DNA of 64,000 bases, taken from assembly GCA_034437535.1 (NCBI GenBank), contig DAOTTZ010000102.1, positions 39,070 through 103,069 on the forward strand, given 5' to 3'. Of this stretch, positions 34,506-43,859 are shown piece by piece (within the stretch, counting starts at the first letter, position 1; each line of letters opens with the position of its first letter). Source of the DNA: J038 sp034437535 (GTDB lineage Bacteria > Chloroflexota > Anaerolineae > Aggregatilineales > Phototrophicaceae). A program made the position numbers and the translations under genes. The notes below the pieces were generated by a model that was given only the letters and a program-made list of their open reading frames with translations, ran no database searches and was not told the origin of the DNA.

Positions 34506-37500
34506 ATGCCGATGATTTATCGAATTGATGTCTGGCCGAAGTCTGCTTTATGGCGGCGGTGTGATTCAGTGCCAGATGTGATGTACATGCCAGTGAAATT
34601 GTTTTTTTTGGATGGCGTGCTGGGGCGGGATGATGTCGAGCGAATTTGCCGTGATATTCTGGTTGATCCAGTGGCGGAAGATTACGCGATCAACCAACCG
34701 CCGGCCGCCGATCATACGATTGATGTCACCCGCCGTCCTGGGGTGACCGACCCGGCGGCGGAAAGTCTCTCCAGGGCTGTCGGTGTACTGAACATAAAAG
34801 GATTGGCGCGGGCCGCCACTGGCACGCGCTTTTTGTTGTCCGGCTCTGTTGATAGGGCCGGACTCGAAATGCTGGCGGAAAGAGAATTTTCGAATCCGTT
34901 GATTCAACGTCATCAGATCGACGGGGTGATCGACGCGCCGTTTGTGCCGGTGCAGGCGACCGATGATGCCGTCGAGACGGTGCGGCTGAGCGATGCCAAT
35001 GACGAAAAATTGCGGGCGATCAGCCAGGAACGCCGTTTGTCGCTTGACCTACGAGAGATGCAGGCCATTCGTGCGTATTTTCAATCTGTAGAACGCGACC
35101 CGACCGATGCCGAGCTTGAGATGCTGGCCCAGACGTGGAGTGAACACTGCGTCCACAAGACGTTCCGCGCCCGTATTGAGTACACCGGGCCGACCGCCGA
35201 TGACCCGACCCCGCGTGAGCATACGATTGACGGCTTGCTCAAGACTTACATCCGGGCGGCCACCGAGCAGGTCGCCAAAGACTGGGTTTACTCCGCCTTT
35301 GTGGATAACGCCGGGATCGTGCGCTTTGATGATGCGTGGGATCTGGCATTCAAGGCGGAGACACACAATCGACCGTCTGCGTTAGAACCGTTCGGCGGGG
35401 CGAATACCGGTGTCGGCGGTGTGATCCGTGATGTGTTGGGGGTTTCTGCCCGGCCCATTGCTAATACCGATATTCTTTTCTTCGGCCCGCCAGATCTGGC
35501 AGAGCATGACTTACCAGAGGGCGTCTTGCATCCCCGGCGGATCGCGTCGGGCGTGGTGGCTGGCATCGAAGATTATGGTAATAAGATGGGCATCCCGACC
35601 GTCAACGGCGCGATCTTCTATGATCGCGGTTATGTCTCAAATCCGCTGGTATTTTGTGGTTGTGTCGGCATTCTGCCGCATGGATCGCATCGTACAGGTG
35701 CCCAACCGGGTGACTTGATCGTGGTCATCGGTGGCCGTACCGGGCGCGACGGTCTGCGCGGCGCGACCTTCAGTAGCATGGAAATGGACGTTACCACCAG
35801 CGAACTTTCCGGCGGTGCGGTTCAGATCGGCCACCCCATCCACGAAAAACAGGTGCAAGAAGTCGTCTTGCGGGTGCGCGACGCCGGGCTGTATAACGCC
35901 ATCACTGATTGCGGCGCGGGTGGTCTATCGTCTGCGGTGGGCGAGATGGGCGAGCATCTGGGCGCGGTGGTTCAATTGGACGCGGTGCCGCTCAAGTATC
36001 CGGGGTTGCGTCCCTGGGAAATATGGCTGAGTGAAGCCCAGGAGCGAATGGTGCTGGCCGTCCCGCCGGGGAATTGGGAACAGTTCCAGGCGATTTGTGC
36101 CGGACAAGATGTCGAGGTGGTGGTAATCGGCACGTTTGAGCCGACCGGACGCCTGACCCTGCATTATGGTGACACATTCGTCGGTGATCTGACGATGGAA
36201 TTCTTGCATGGTGGTCTGCCACAGAAGCATCTCAAAGCGGAATGGATGCCGCTTCAGCCCGCGCTTGACCCGGTGCCAACGGTGGATATGAATCAGGCTT
36301 TGCTGGATCTGCTGTCACTGCCGAACATTCGCAGTAAAGAGGCCGTCATCCGCCGGTATGACCATGAAGTTCAGGGCGGAACTGCGCTCAAACCACTGGT
36401 TGGCATGGACGATCACGGGCCGGGCGATGCGACTGTGATCGTCCCCCAGGTAGCACAGACCGCCCAGGATCCGGTGCGCGGGATCGCGTTATCGGTCGGC
36501 TTATGCCCACAATACACGCGCTATGATCCGTATGCGATGGCCTGGGCCGCCGTTGATGAAGCATTGCGGAACATGGTCGCGGTCGGTGCCGATCCCGATC
36601 AGGTCTCGATCCTGGATAACTTTAGTTGGGGCAATACCAATCTGCCGGATCGACTGGGTGAATTAGTCCGTGCCGCGCAAGGATGCCACGACGCCGCCAT
36701 CGCTTACGATGTGCCTTTCATCAGCGGTAAGGACAGCCTGAATAACGAATATCTCGGTGAAGACGGCCAACGCCATGCTATCCCCGGCACGCTGGTGATC
36801 TCGGCAATGGGCATTGTGCCGGATGTCGGTCAAACTGTCTCGATGGATCTGAAGGCCGCTGGCAATAAACTTTATCTCATCGGTGAGACTCAAAACGACC
36901 TGCGCGGCAGTCATTTCGCGGATTTACTCGGTATCGATGCGGGGAACGTGCCGCAACCGGATCCCGACGCACTGGCGCGATTGCGTGTCTTGCATCAGGC
37001 GATTACGGCGGGGATGGTGCAAGCCTGCCACGATCTAAGTGAGGGTGGGGTAGCGGTCGCGCTGGCCGAGATGTGCATCGCTGGACGCCTGGGAGCTAGC
37101 ATTGCGCTTGATGGATCGCAGGATGCGATTATCGCTTGTTTTGCGGAGACTACCGGGCGATTCGTGGTCGAAGTTGCGCCGGAGGATACTGCTCAATTCG
37201 AACAAATCCTGGCCGATGTGCCGCATTGGCAAATTGGCACAGTCAACACGACAGGTGTGCTGGCAATCAATGATTGGATTGACCTGCCGATTCATCAGCT
37301 TGAAACAGCCTGGCGCGGCGAACGCCAACCGGCGGAAGCTCCGGCTGATGATCTGCCCGCACAGACTGCGAGTCAGGTCGAACGTATGCCCACTGTTCAC
37401 ACCGAGCCGCCCCGGGTGTTGATCTTGCACGCGAACGGCACCAATCGCGATCATGACGCGGCCCTGGCCTGTGAATTGGCCGGTGGTTCACCGGAAATCG

Positions 37501-38165
37501 TCCATATCAACCAACTTCTGGCCGGTGAGCGTATGTTGCTCGATTATCATATGTTGGTGGTGCCGGGGGGCTTTTCTTACGGCGACGACCTGGGGGCCGG
37601 GATGCTCTGGGGGCTGGATCTCCGTGCTCGGTTGCAAGATTCGCTTGAGGCGTTCATCGCGGATGGTCGCCCGGTGCTGGGCATTTGTAATGGCTTCCAG
37701 ACGTTGGTCAAGGCCGGAGTTTTGCCGGGAGAGCCGGTCGGGCGACAGGTCACGTTGACCTATAACGCACACGATCAATTTGAATGTCGCTGGGTTTATC
37801 TGCAACCGAATCCTGCCAGTCCGTCGTTGTTCTTGCATGAGGTGGAAACCCCGTTTTATGTGCTGGTCGCACACGGTGAGGGGCGCGTTTTGGCGGCGGA
37901 TGACGCGACCGCCGAACGGTTGTGGCATCAGGGATTGGTCGGCCTGCGCTATGTGACCGCTGACGGAAAACCCGCCGGGTATCCGGCCAACCCGAACGGA
38001 AGCCTATTGAATATCGCCGGCCTGAGCAACCCGGCAGGTAACGTCTTCGGCTTGATGCCACACCCCGAAAATCATGTGTTTGCGTGGCAACATCCGCGCT
38101 GGCACCGGGGGGAGCAGGGTATGGATGGTCTGCGCCTGTTCCAGAACGGCATCCGATTTGCATAG
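34506..38165 (+). CDS. purL: Phosphoribosylformylglycinamidine synthase, PurS/PurL/PurQ fusion
   Basis: The enzyme converts FGAR to FGAM with ATP and glutamine. The 1219-residue chain has an N-terminal PurS-like region (IYRIDVWPK, to about 165). The two AIRS-like halves of PurL follow, with TWSEHCVHKTFRARI, ETHNRPSALEPFGGANTGVGG and SGKDSLNNEY. A C-terminal class I glutaminase domain follows (VVPGGFSYGDDLGAG, LGICNGFQTL with the nucleophile Cys, and HPENHVF). In many Gram-positive bacteria these are three genes. The ATG at 34506 abuts GGTGAG, while the one at 34512 has better spacing; either is possible. It heads the purine operon. Confidence 0.96.
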   Translation: MPMIYRIDVWPKSALWRRCDSVPDVMYMPVKLFFLDGVLGRDDVERICRDILVDPVAEDYAINQPPAADHTIDVTRRPGVTDPAAESLSRAVGVLNIKGLARAATGTRFLLSGSVDRAGLEMLAEREFSNPLIQRHQIDGVIDAPFVPVQATDDAVETVRLSDANDEKLRAISQERRLSLDLREMQAIRAYFQSVERDPTDAELEMLAQTWSEHCVHKTFRARIEYTGPTADDPTPREHTIDGLLKTYIRAATEQVAKDWVYSAFVDNAGIVRFDDAWDLAFKAETHNRPSALEPFGGANTGVGGVIRDVLGVSARPIANTDILFFGPPDLAEHDLPEGVLHPRRIASGVVAGIEDYGNKMGIPTVNGAIFYDRGYVSNPLVFCGCVGILPHGSHRTGAQPGDLIVVIGGRTGRDGLRGATFSSMEMDVTTSELSGGAVQIGHPIHEKQVQEVVLRVRDAGLYNAITDCGAGGLSSAVGEMGEHLGAVVQLDAVPLKYPGLRPWEIWLSEAQERMVLAVPPGNWEQFQAICAGQDVEVVVIGTFEPTGRLTLHYGDTFVGDLTMEFLHGGLPQKHLKAEWMPLQPALDPVPTVDMNQALLDLLSLPNIRSKEAVIRRYDHEVQGGTALKPLVGMDDHGPGDATVIVPQVAQTAQDPVRGIALSVGLCPQYTRYDPYAMAWAAVDEALRNMVAVGADPDQVSILDNFSWGNTNLPDRLGELVRAAQGCHDAAIAYDVPFISGKDSLNNEYLGEDGQRHAIPGTLVISAMGIVPDVGQTVSMDLKAAGNKLYLIGETQNDLRGSHFADLLGIDAGNVPQPDPDALARLRVLHQAITAGMVQACHDLSEGGVAVALAEMCIAGRLGASIALDGSQDAIIACFAETTGRFVVEVAPEDTAQFEQILADVPHWQIGTVNTTGVLAINDWIDLPIHQLETAWRGERQPAEAPADDLPAQTASQVERMPTVHTEPPRVLILHANGTNRDHDAALACELAGGSPEIVHINQLLAGERMLLDYHMLVVPGGFSYGDDLGAGMLWGLDLRARLQDSLEAFIADGRPVLGICNGFQTLVKAGVLPGEPVGRQVTLTYNAHDQFECRWVYLQPNPASPSLFLHEVETPFYVLVAHGEGRVLAADDATAERLWHQGLVGLRYVTADGKPAGYPANPNGSLLNIAGLSNPAGNVFGLMPHPENHVFAWQHPRWHRGEQGMDGLRLFQNGIRFA

Positions 38166-38174
38166 GGGGATGAT

Positions 38175-39599
38175 ATGAGCGAACACTTCGACCACGAGAT
38201 ATATCTGAGTCCGTTCACATGGCGTTATGGCAGTGACGCCATGCGCCGGGTGTGGTCGCTGGCGCATAAGCGGCGGTTGTGGCGGCAGATCTGGGTTGCG
38301 CTGGCAGATGCACAACAGGCCGCCGGGTTGGTCACCGCCGAGCAAGTGGCTGAACTCCGTGCCCATCAAGACGACATCGACTTAGACCGCGCCCACGCCA
38401 TCGAAGCTGAATTGCATCACGACCTGATGGCAGAAGTCCATACTTATGCCGAGCAATGCCCGACGGCTGGCGGCATCATCCACCTGGGGGCGACCAGTAT
38501 GGACATCGAAGACAATGCCGATGCTATGCGCCTGCGTTCTGCGCTGGATCTGGTGCTGGATCAATTGCGGCAATTGTTGGAGTCATTGGCCGGGCAGATC
38601 GACGCTGAAGCAGATAGCGTCTGCATGGCCTTTACCCACATCCAACCGGCGGAGCCGACCACCATCGGTTACCGGCTGGCGAATTACGGTCAGGATTTAC
38701 TGGCGGATTATGATGCGCTTCAGGCGGTACGCGGGCGTCTGCGCGGCAAAGGGCTGAAGGGCGCGGTCGGTACGTCGGCCTCTTATGCCGAGTTGCTCCA
38801 TGATACCGGCATCACGCCGCGCCAACTCGAAGCACAGGTGATGGCTGAACTTGATCTTGATGTATATCCGGTGGCGCATCAGACGTACCCACGCCGTCAG
38901 GATTGGGAGATCGTCTCTGCCCTGGCTGGGCTGGCGATGACTATTTACCGTTTTGCCTTTGATCTTCGATTGTTACAATCGCCCCCGTTTGGAGAGTGGG
39001 CGGAGCCGTTTGGGAAAAAGCAAATTGGATCATCGGCCATGCCCTTCAAGCGGAATCCGATCAACGCGGAAAATATGGACAGTCTGGCGCGATATGTCGG
39101 CTCTTTGCCCGGTGTATTGTGGGGGAACGCGGCCCATAGTCTGCTGGAACGCACACTCGATGACAGCGGCAACCGGCGGGTCGTCCTGCCGCAAGCCTTC
39201 CTGGCGGTGGATGAACTGCTCAAGCGCATGCGGCGGTTGGTCGATGGATTGCAGATCAACCGGGATGTCGTAGCCCGGAACTTGCAGACTTATGGGGTCT
39301 TCGCGGCGACCGAGCGTGTGTTGATGGCGGCGGTGCGCCAGGGCGGCAACCGGCAGGATTTGCACGAGGTCATCCGGGAGAATAGCCTGCACGCCTGGGA
39401 TGCCATTCGGCGGGGTGAGGCTAACCCGCTGGCCGACCGCTTGCAGACTGACGAGCGTGTGACCGCTTATCTTGACCCGGCGACTGTTGCCGGCTTGCTC
39501 CGCGCTGATGACCACATTGGCGATGCCCCGGCCCGTGCCCGCCAACTAGCAGAGCAAATCCGCCGCACGCTGAAACCAGAGGGAGATCCTCACTCATGA
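38175..39599 (+). CDS. purB: Adenylosuccinate lyase
   Basis: PurB acts twice in purine synthesis, on SAICAR and on adenylosuccinate. The fumarase/aspartase superfamily signature SSAMPFKRNPINAE is intact and carries the flexible loop with the catalytic Ser. The conserved blocks LGATSMDIEDNADAMRL and FTHIQPAEPTTIGYRLA precede it. Length is 474 residues. It begins 9 bases after purL behind GGGGGATG-like purines and overlaps purC by 4 bases. Confidence 0.96.
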   Translation: MSEHFDHEIYLSPFTWRYGSDAMRRVWSLAHKRRLWRQIWVALADAQQAAGLVTAEQVAELRAHQDDIDLDRAHAIEAELHHDLMAEVHTYAEQCPTAGGIIHLGATSMDIEDNADAMRLRSALDLVLDQLRQLLESLAGQIDAEADSVCMAFTHIQPAEPTTIGYRLANYGQDLLADYDALQAVRGRLRGKGLKGAVGTSASYAELLHDTGITPRQLEAQVMAELDLDVYPVAHQTYPRRQDWEIVSALAGLAMTIYRFAFDLRLLQSPPFGEWAEPFGKKQIGSSAMPFKRNPINAENMDSLARYVGSLPGVLWGNAAHSLLERTLDDSGNRRVVLPQAFLAVDELLKRMRRLVDGLQINRDVVARNLQTYGVFAATERVLMAAVRQGGNRQDLHEVIRENSLHAWDAIRRGEANPLADRLQTDERVTAYLDPATVAGLLRADDHIGDAPARARQLAEQIRRTLKPEGDPHS

Positions 39600-40543
39600 T
39601 CGCACATGATGATCTGCTGGCGGCCCTGCCGGATGTATTTACAGGTGTGGCGTTATCCGGCTTCGGGCCAAAGACCACTGGCAAAGTCCGTGATATTTAT
39701 CGCCAGAACGACCGGCTCACCTTGATTACGACGGATCGCGTCTCCGCTTTTGACCGGGTTTTGGGTCACATCCCATACAAAGGACAGGTATTGAACCAAC
39801 TCAGCTTGTGGTGGTTCGAGCAGTTGCGCGACATCGTGCCGCATCATGTGGTGCATTCGCCGGATCCGAACGTCGTGATCGCCCGTGAAGCCGAGTCGAT
39901 TCCGGTTGAGGTGGTGGTGCGCGGGTATATCACCGGGGTGACCAGTACCTCCATGTGGACGCTCTACGAGCAAGGCGACCGCCAGCCTTACGGGATCTCA
40001 CTGCCGGATGGCCTGCGTAAAAATGATCCCCTGCCGGGGCCGGTCATCACGCCGACGACTAAAGCGAGGGACGGCGGTCACGATCAACGGCTGACGCGGC
40101 AGGAATTGCTTGATCGTGGTATCGTCGCCCCTGACCTGTGGCAACAGATCGAGAGTGTGGCTGTGGCGATCTTCCAGCGTGGGCAAGCCCTGGCGGAAAA
40201 GGCCGGGTTAATCCTGGTGGATACCAAGTACGAGTTCGGCCTGATAGACGGTCAGCTTACGCTGATTGATGAAGTACACACACCGGATTCCAGCCGGTAC
40301 TGGTTGCATGAAACTTATCGGCCCGATCAAACCCCTGAACATTATGACAAAGAATTCATGCGGTTATGGTACGCTAGAAATGGTTATCGTGGTGAGGGTA
40401 ACCCGCCGACGATGCCCGCTGAGTTCGTCGCGCAGATTGCTCAACGTTACATTGAAACATACGAACGGTTGACCGCGAGTCAATTCCAACCGGGGGCCAC
40501 CCCCACTGATAAACGAATTCAACAAAAGCTCAGTGCTTTGTAA
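39596..40543 (+). CDS. purC: SAICAR synthetase
   Basis: PurC ligates aspartate to CAIR using ATP. The protein is of the longer, yeast-like type (315 residues). It shows GKVRDIYRQNDRLTLITTDRVSAFDRVL, the family signature EVVVRGYITG, LILVDTKYEFG and EVHTPDSSRYW. Its ATG overlaps the purB stop (ATGA). The enzyme completes, with PurB, the conversion of CAIR to AICAR. Confidence 0.96.
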   Translation: MIAHDDLLAALPDVFTGVALSGFGPKTTGKVRDIYRQNDRLTLITTDRVSAFDRVLGHIPYKGQVLNQLSLWWFEQLRDIVPHHVVHSPDPNVVIAREAESIPVEVVVRGYITGVTSTSMWTLYEQGDRQPYGISLPDGLRKNDPLPGPVITPTTKARDGGHDQRLTRQELLDRGIVAPDLWQQIESVAVAIFQRGQALAEKAGLILVDTKYEFGLIDGQLTLIDEVHTPDSSRYWLHETYRPDQTPEHYDKEFMRLWYARNGYRGEGNPPTMPAEFVAQIAQRYIETYERLTASQFQPGATPTDKRIQQKLSAL

Positions 40544-40557
40544 GGAGAAATCGCGGT

Positions 40558-42051
40558 ATGGAACCGCTGTTTGATGATAAACCGAAAGAGGAATGCGGCG
40601 TCTTTGGTGTGTATGCACCGGGGCGAGACGCGGCACGCCTGACCTTCTTTGGCCTGTACGCGCTTCAGCATCGCGGCCAGGAAGGAGCCGGTATCGTGAC
40701 TTGCGACAGTCAACGCGCCTGGATTCATAAGGGCATGGGGTTAGTCTCGCAGGTGTTCAAAGAAGACAGCCTGGAACCACTCGAAGGGCATATTGCCATC
40801 GGTCATAATCGTTATTCGACGACCGGCGGCTCCAACGAGCGTAACACATCGCCCTATCTGATCGAAACCATTGACGGTCCGTTGGGAGTCTCACACAACG
40901 GCAATCTGACTAATACGCTCTATCTGCGCGAGCGATTGTTAAAGCGCGGGGTTGGCCTGCATTCGACCACCGATAGCGAGATCATCACGCAGATGCTAGC
41001 CGCACCGCCGGAGACCTGGTTAGATGGCGATCTGCTTGATGTACAGGGCGATACGCTTGATCTGTGGCAATATCGCATCCGTGGGTTGATGCAAATCGCA
41101 GAGGGGGCTTATTCGCTTACATTGTTGACGAAAGACGGTCTATACGGGGTGCGCGATCCGCTTGGGATGCGCCCGTTGGTGTTGGGCCAATTGGGCGATG
41201 ATGGGTATGTGCTGGCGTCCGAGTCGTGTGCGTTGGCGACCATCGGCGCGGAATACGTGCGTGAGGTCGAACCGGGTGAGATCATCAAGATTGATGACCT
41301 GGGTGTGCATAGCATTGTCGGCAAGACCTCTCAACGGCGGGCACTCTGTGTGTTTGAATACGTGTATTTCGCCCGGCCTGATTCCTTGCTGGAAGGACAA
41401 TCTGTCCATCATGTGCGGCAACGCCTGGGCCGCCAATTAGCGCGTGAAGCCCATGTTGATGCCGACATCGTGATCGGCGTGCCGGATAGCGCGACACCCG
41501 CCGCCATCGGGTACGCGCAAGCGGTCGGCCTGCCTTACACCGAAGGCTTTACCAAAAATCGTTACATCGGGCGCACATTTATTCAGCCGGATGACGAATT
41601 ACGCAAACACAGCGTCCAACTGAAATATAATCCGCTGGCCGCAAATCTGGCAGGCAAGCGCGTGATCGTGGTCGATGATTCGATTGTGCGGGGTAACACC
41701 TCTGGCCCGCTGGTGGATATGCTCCGGGCGGCGGGTGCTAGCGAAGTCCACTTGCGGATTTCATCCCCGCCGATTCGTCATCCTTGCTTTATGGGGATAG
41801 ACATGGCGACCTATAAAGAATTGATCGCACATAAGCTGGATATTCCGCGCATCCAGGCGCGAACCGGCGCGGATAGCCTGGATTATCTTTCACTCCCTGG
41901 GATGCTGGAAGCGGTGCAGGCGGGCATCACACAAGAATCTGCCGGGCATTGTACCGCCTGCTTTAACGGAGATTATCCGGTCGCCATCCGGCCTGAACGC
42001 CTGGACGCGGATACGACGGTCACCGAGCCGGTTAGCTTTTTGGGGGAATAG
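40558..42051 (+). CDS. purF: Amidophosphoribosyltransferase, iron-sulfur type
   Basis: PurF commits PRPP to purines. A short propeptide (MEPLFDDKPKEE) precedes the Cys nucleophile of the glutaminase domain (CGVFGVYAPG). The PRPP motif is VIVVDDSIVRGNTS. Cysteines in RALCVFEYVYFARPDS, IRHPCFMGIDM and SAGHCTACFNGDYP match the four ligands of the [4Fe-4S] cluster known in Bacillus PurF, so an oxygen-labile cluster is predicted. A ribosome-binding site (AAGGAGAAA) lies 7 bases upstream. The stop is directly followed by the purD ATG. Confidence 0.97.
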   Translation: MEPLFDDKPKEECGVFGVYAPGRDAARLTFFGLYALQHRGQEGAGIVTCDSQRAWIHKGMGLVSQVFKEDSLEPLEGHIAIGHNRYSTTGGSNERNTSPYLIETIDGPLGVSHNGNLTNTLYLRERLLKRGVGLHSTTDSEIITQMLAAPPETWLDGDLLDVQGDTLDLWQYRIRGLMQIAEGAYSLTLLTKDGLYGVRDPLGMRPLVLGQLGDDGYVLASESCALATIGAEYVREVEPGEIIKIDDLGVHSIVGKTSQRRALCVFEYVYFARPDSLLEGQSVHHVRQRLGRQLAREAHVDADIVIGVPDSATPAAIGYAQAVGLPYTEGFTKNRYIGRTFIQPDDELRKHSVQLKYNPLAANLAGKRVIVVDDSIVRGNTSGPLVDMLRAAGASEVHLRISSPPIRHPCFMGIDMATYKELIAHKLDIPRIQARTGADSLDYLSLPGMLEAVQAGITQESAGHCTACFNGDYPVAIRPERLDADTTVTEPVSFLGE

Positions 42052-43311
42052 ATGGTCAACGTGCTGATCGTCGGGAGTGGCGGGCGCGAACATGCGCTGG
42101 CATGGTCAATCGCCCGGTCTGATCGTCTGGGCAAGCTTTACATCGCGCCGGGTAATGCTGGGACGGCAGACCTGGGCATCAACGTCCCGGTTATGACGGA
42201 TGACATCCCGGCGTTGACCGCCTTTGCGCGTGATAACGCGATTGATCTGGTCGTGGTCGGCCCGGAAGTTCCGCTGGCGGCGGGCTTGGTAGACGCGCTT
42301 GATACGGTCGGGATCCCGGCTTTCGGGCCGACGCAAGCCGCCGCGCAGATCGAAGCATCCAAGGCTTTTTCGAAGGCGTTCATGCAAGCGCAGGGCATCC
42401 CGACGGCAACTTATGCTGAATTCGATGACCTGCAAGCCGCCATCGACTATGTGCAGACCGTCGATTATCAAGTCGTGGTCAAGGCGGATGGGCTGGCGGC
42501 GGGTAAGGGCGTCATCGTCTGTGATACACGCCAGCAAGCCGTAACTGCTCTACACGATATGCTGGAAGATGGCGCGTTCGGTGGTGCGGGGGAGACAGTC
42601 ATCGTGGAAGAACGCTTGCGCGGCCCGGAGGTGTCGGTTTTGGCATTTTGTGACGGCGAACGAGTCGTGCTGATGCCCGCCATCCGTGACCATAAACGGG
42701 CTTATGACGGCGACCAGGGGCCGAATACCGGCGGGATGGGAGCCTTTGGCCCGGTGCCTGATGTGAGCCAGGATGACCTGAAACACTTTGAGCAGACGAT
42801 TCTCCTGCCGGCGGTGCATGGGTTGGCAGAACGGGGCACGCCATATATCGGGGTACTCTATGCCGGGTTAATCCTCACCGCGAATGGCCCGCGCACGCTC
42901 GAATTTAACTGTCGTTTTGGTGATCCAGAGACACAGGTCATCCTGCCCCTGCTGGAAAGTGATCTGCTGGAAATCATGCTGACCTGTGTACAAGGCCGCC
43001 TGAATCCGGCAGATGTGCGCTGGTATGACGGTTACGCCGCGACTGTGGTGGCGGCATCGCCTGGTTATCCCCAGGCGTATCCTAAAGGCTTGCCCATCAC
43101 CGGGCTGGATGCGGTAGCGGATAGTGTGATCTTCCATGCCGGGGTCGCTCGGTTAGATGACGGTTCGTTCCAGACGGCGGGCGGGCGGGTTCTGGCGGTT
43201 TCTGCCGTTGGCCGCACGCTTGATTCAGCCATTACGCAGGCTTACACTGACCTGGGGTGCATTCACTTCGACGGTATGCATTATCGAACGGATATTGGAC
43301 GACCGATGTAA
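42052..43311 (+). CDS. purD: Phosphoribosylamine-glycine ligase
   Basis: PurD joins glycine to phosphoribosylamine with ATP. It starts with VLIVGSGGREHALAW and has the ATP-grasp core VVKADGLAAGKGV plus the family signature GDQGPNTGGMGAFGPVP and EFNCRFGDPETQ. The 419-residue length is standard. The gene directly abuts purF, and its stop overlaps the start of a small kinase gene (TAATG). Confidence 0.97.
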   Translation: MVNVLIVGSGGREHALAWSIARSDRLGKLYIAPGNAGTADLGINVPVMTDDIPALTAFARDNAIDLVVVGPEVPLAAGLVDALDTVGIPAFGPTQAAAQIEASKAFSKAFMQAQGIPTATYAEFDDLQAAIDYVQTVDYQVVVKADGLAAGKGVIVCDTRQQAVTALHDMLEDGAFGGAGETVIVEERLRGPEVSVLAFCDGERVVLMPAIRDHKRAYDGDQGPNTGGMGAFGPVPDVSQDDLKHFEQTILLPAVHGLAERGTPYIGVLYAGLILTANGPRTLEFNCRFGDPETQVILPLLESDLLEIMLTCVQGRLNPADVRWYDGYAATVVAASPGYPQAYPKGLPITGLDAVADSVIFHAGVARLDDGSFQTAGGRVLAVSAVGRTLDSAITQAYTDLGCIHFDGMHYRTDIGRPM

Positions 43312-43859
43312 TGGAGCGTATCATCATCGTCGGGAATGCCGGTAGCGGCAAGTCAACATTAGCCAGCCAGATTCACCGCGTATGGGGGTATCGTCAGGTC
43401 GAACTCGATTCGTTGTTCTGGCAGGATGACTGGCGTCAGACGCCACCGATAGAATTCCGTGAAGAAGTCCAGGCGCACCTTGAATCTGCCGGACGATGGG
43501 TGGCGACCGGGAATTATAGCGGTGTGCGTGATCTTGTATGGTCATTGGCGGATAGTCTGATCTGGTTAGATTATCCGCTGTGGGTATGGTTCCCACGTTT
43601 GCTACGGCGGACGATCAACCGGATCATCAGCCAGGAGCCGCTATGGGGCACGAATAACCGTGAGTCCTGGCAGAATGCGATCTTTGATAAAAATGCGCTG
43701 TGGCGGTATGCTCTACGCACACACAAGCGTCGTCGCCGTCAGTATGTGGATATTCTTGCAAGTGATGAATACGCTCATTTAACTGTGTTTCGCCACCGGC
43801 ACCCACACGAGACGCGCCGGTGGCTCCAGCAGAACGGATTGACTCATGCCCTCACATGA
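43311..43859 (+). CDS. P-loop kinase-like protein in the purine operon
   Basis: The 182-residue protein begins MERIIIVGNAGSGKST, a Walker A motif, then HRVWGYRQVELDSLFWQDDWRQ. This pattern is that of adenylate-kinase-like or topology-modulation-type P-loop proteins. The helical C-terminal half is Arg-rich and has ALRTHKRRRRQYVDIL, which may be a lid. The substrate is not known. It overlaps purD by one base and purM by 14 bases, so it is translated as part of the purine operon. No purine pathway step is missing that it would obviously supply. Confidence 0.8.
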   Translation: MERIIIVGNAGSGKSTLASQIHRVWGYRQVELDSLFWQDDWRQTPPIEFREEVQAHLESAGRWVATGNYSGVRDLVWSLADSLIWLDYPLWVWFPRLLRRTINRIISQEPLWGTNNRESWQNAIFDKNALWRYALRTHKRRRRQYVDILASDEYAHLTVFRHRHPHETRRWLQQNGLTHALT

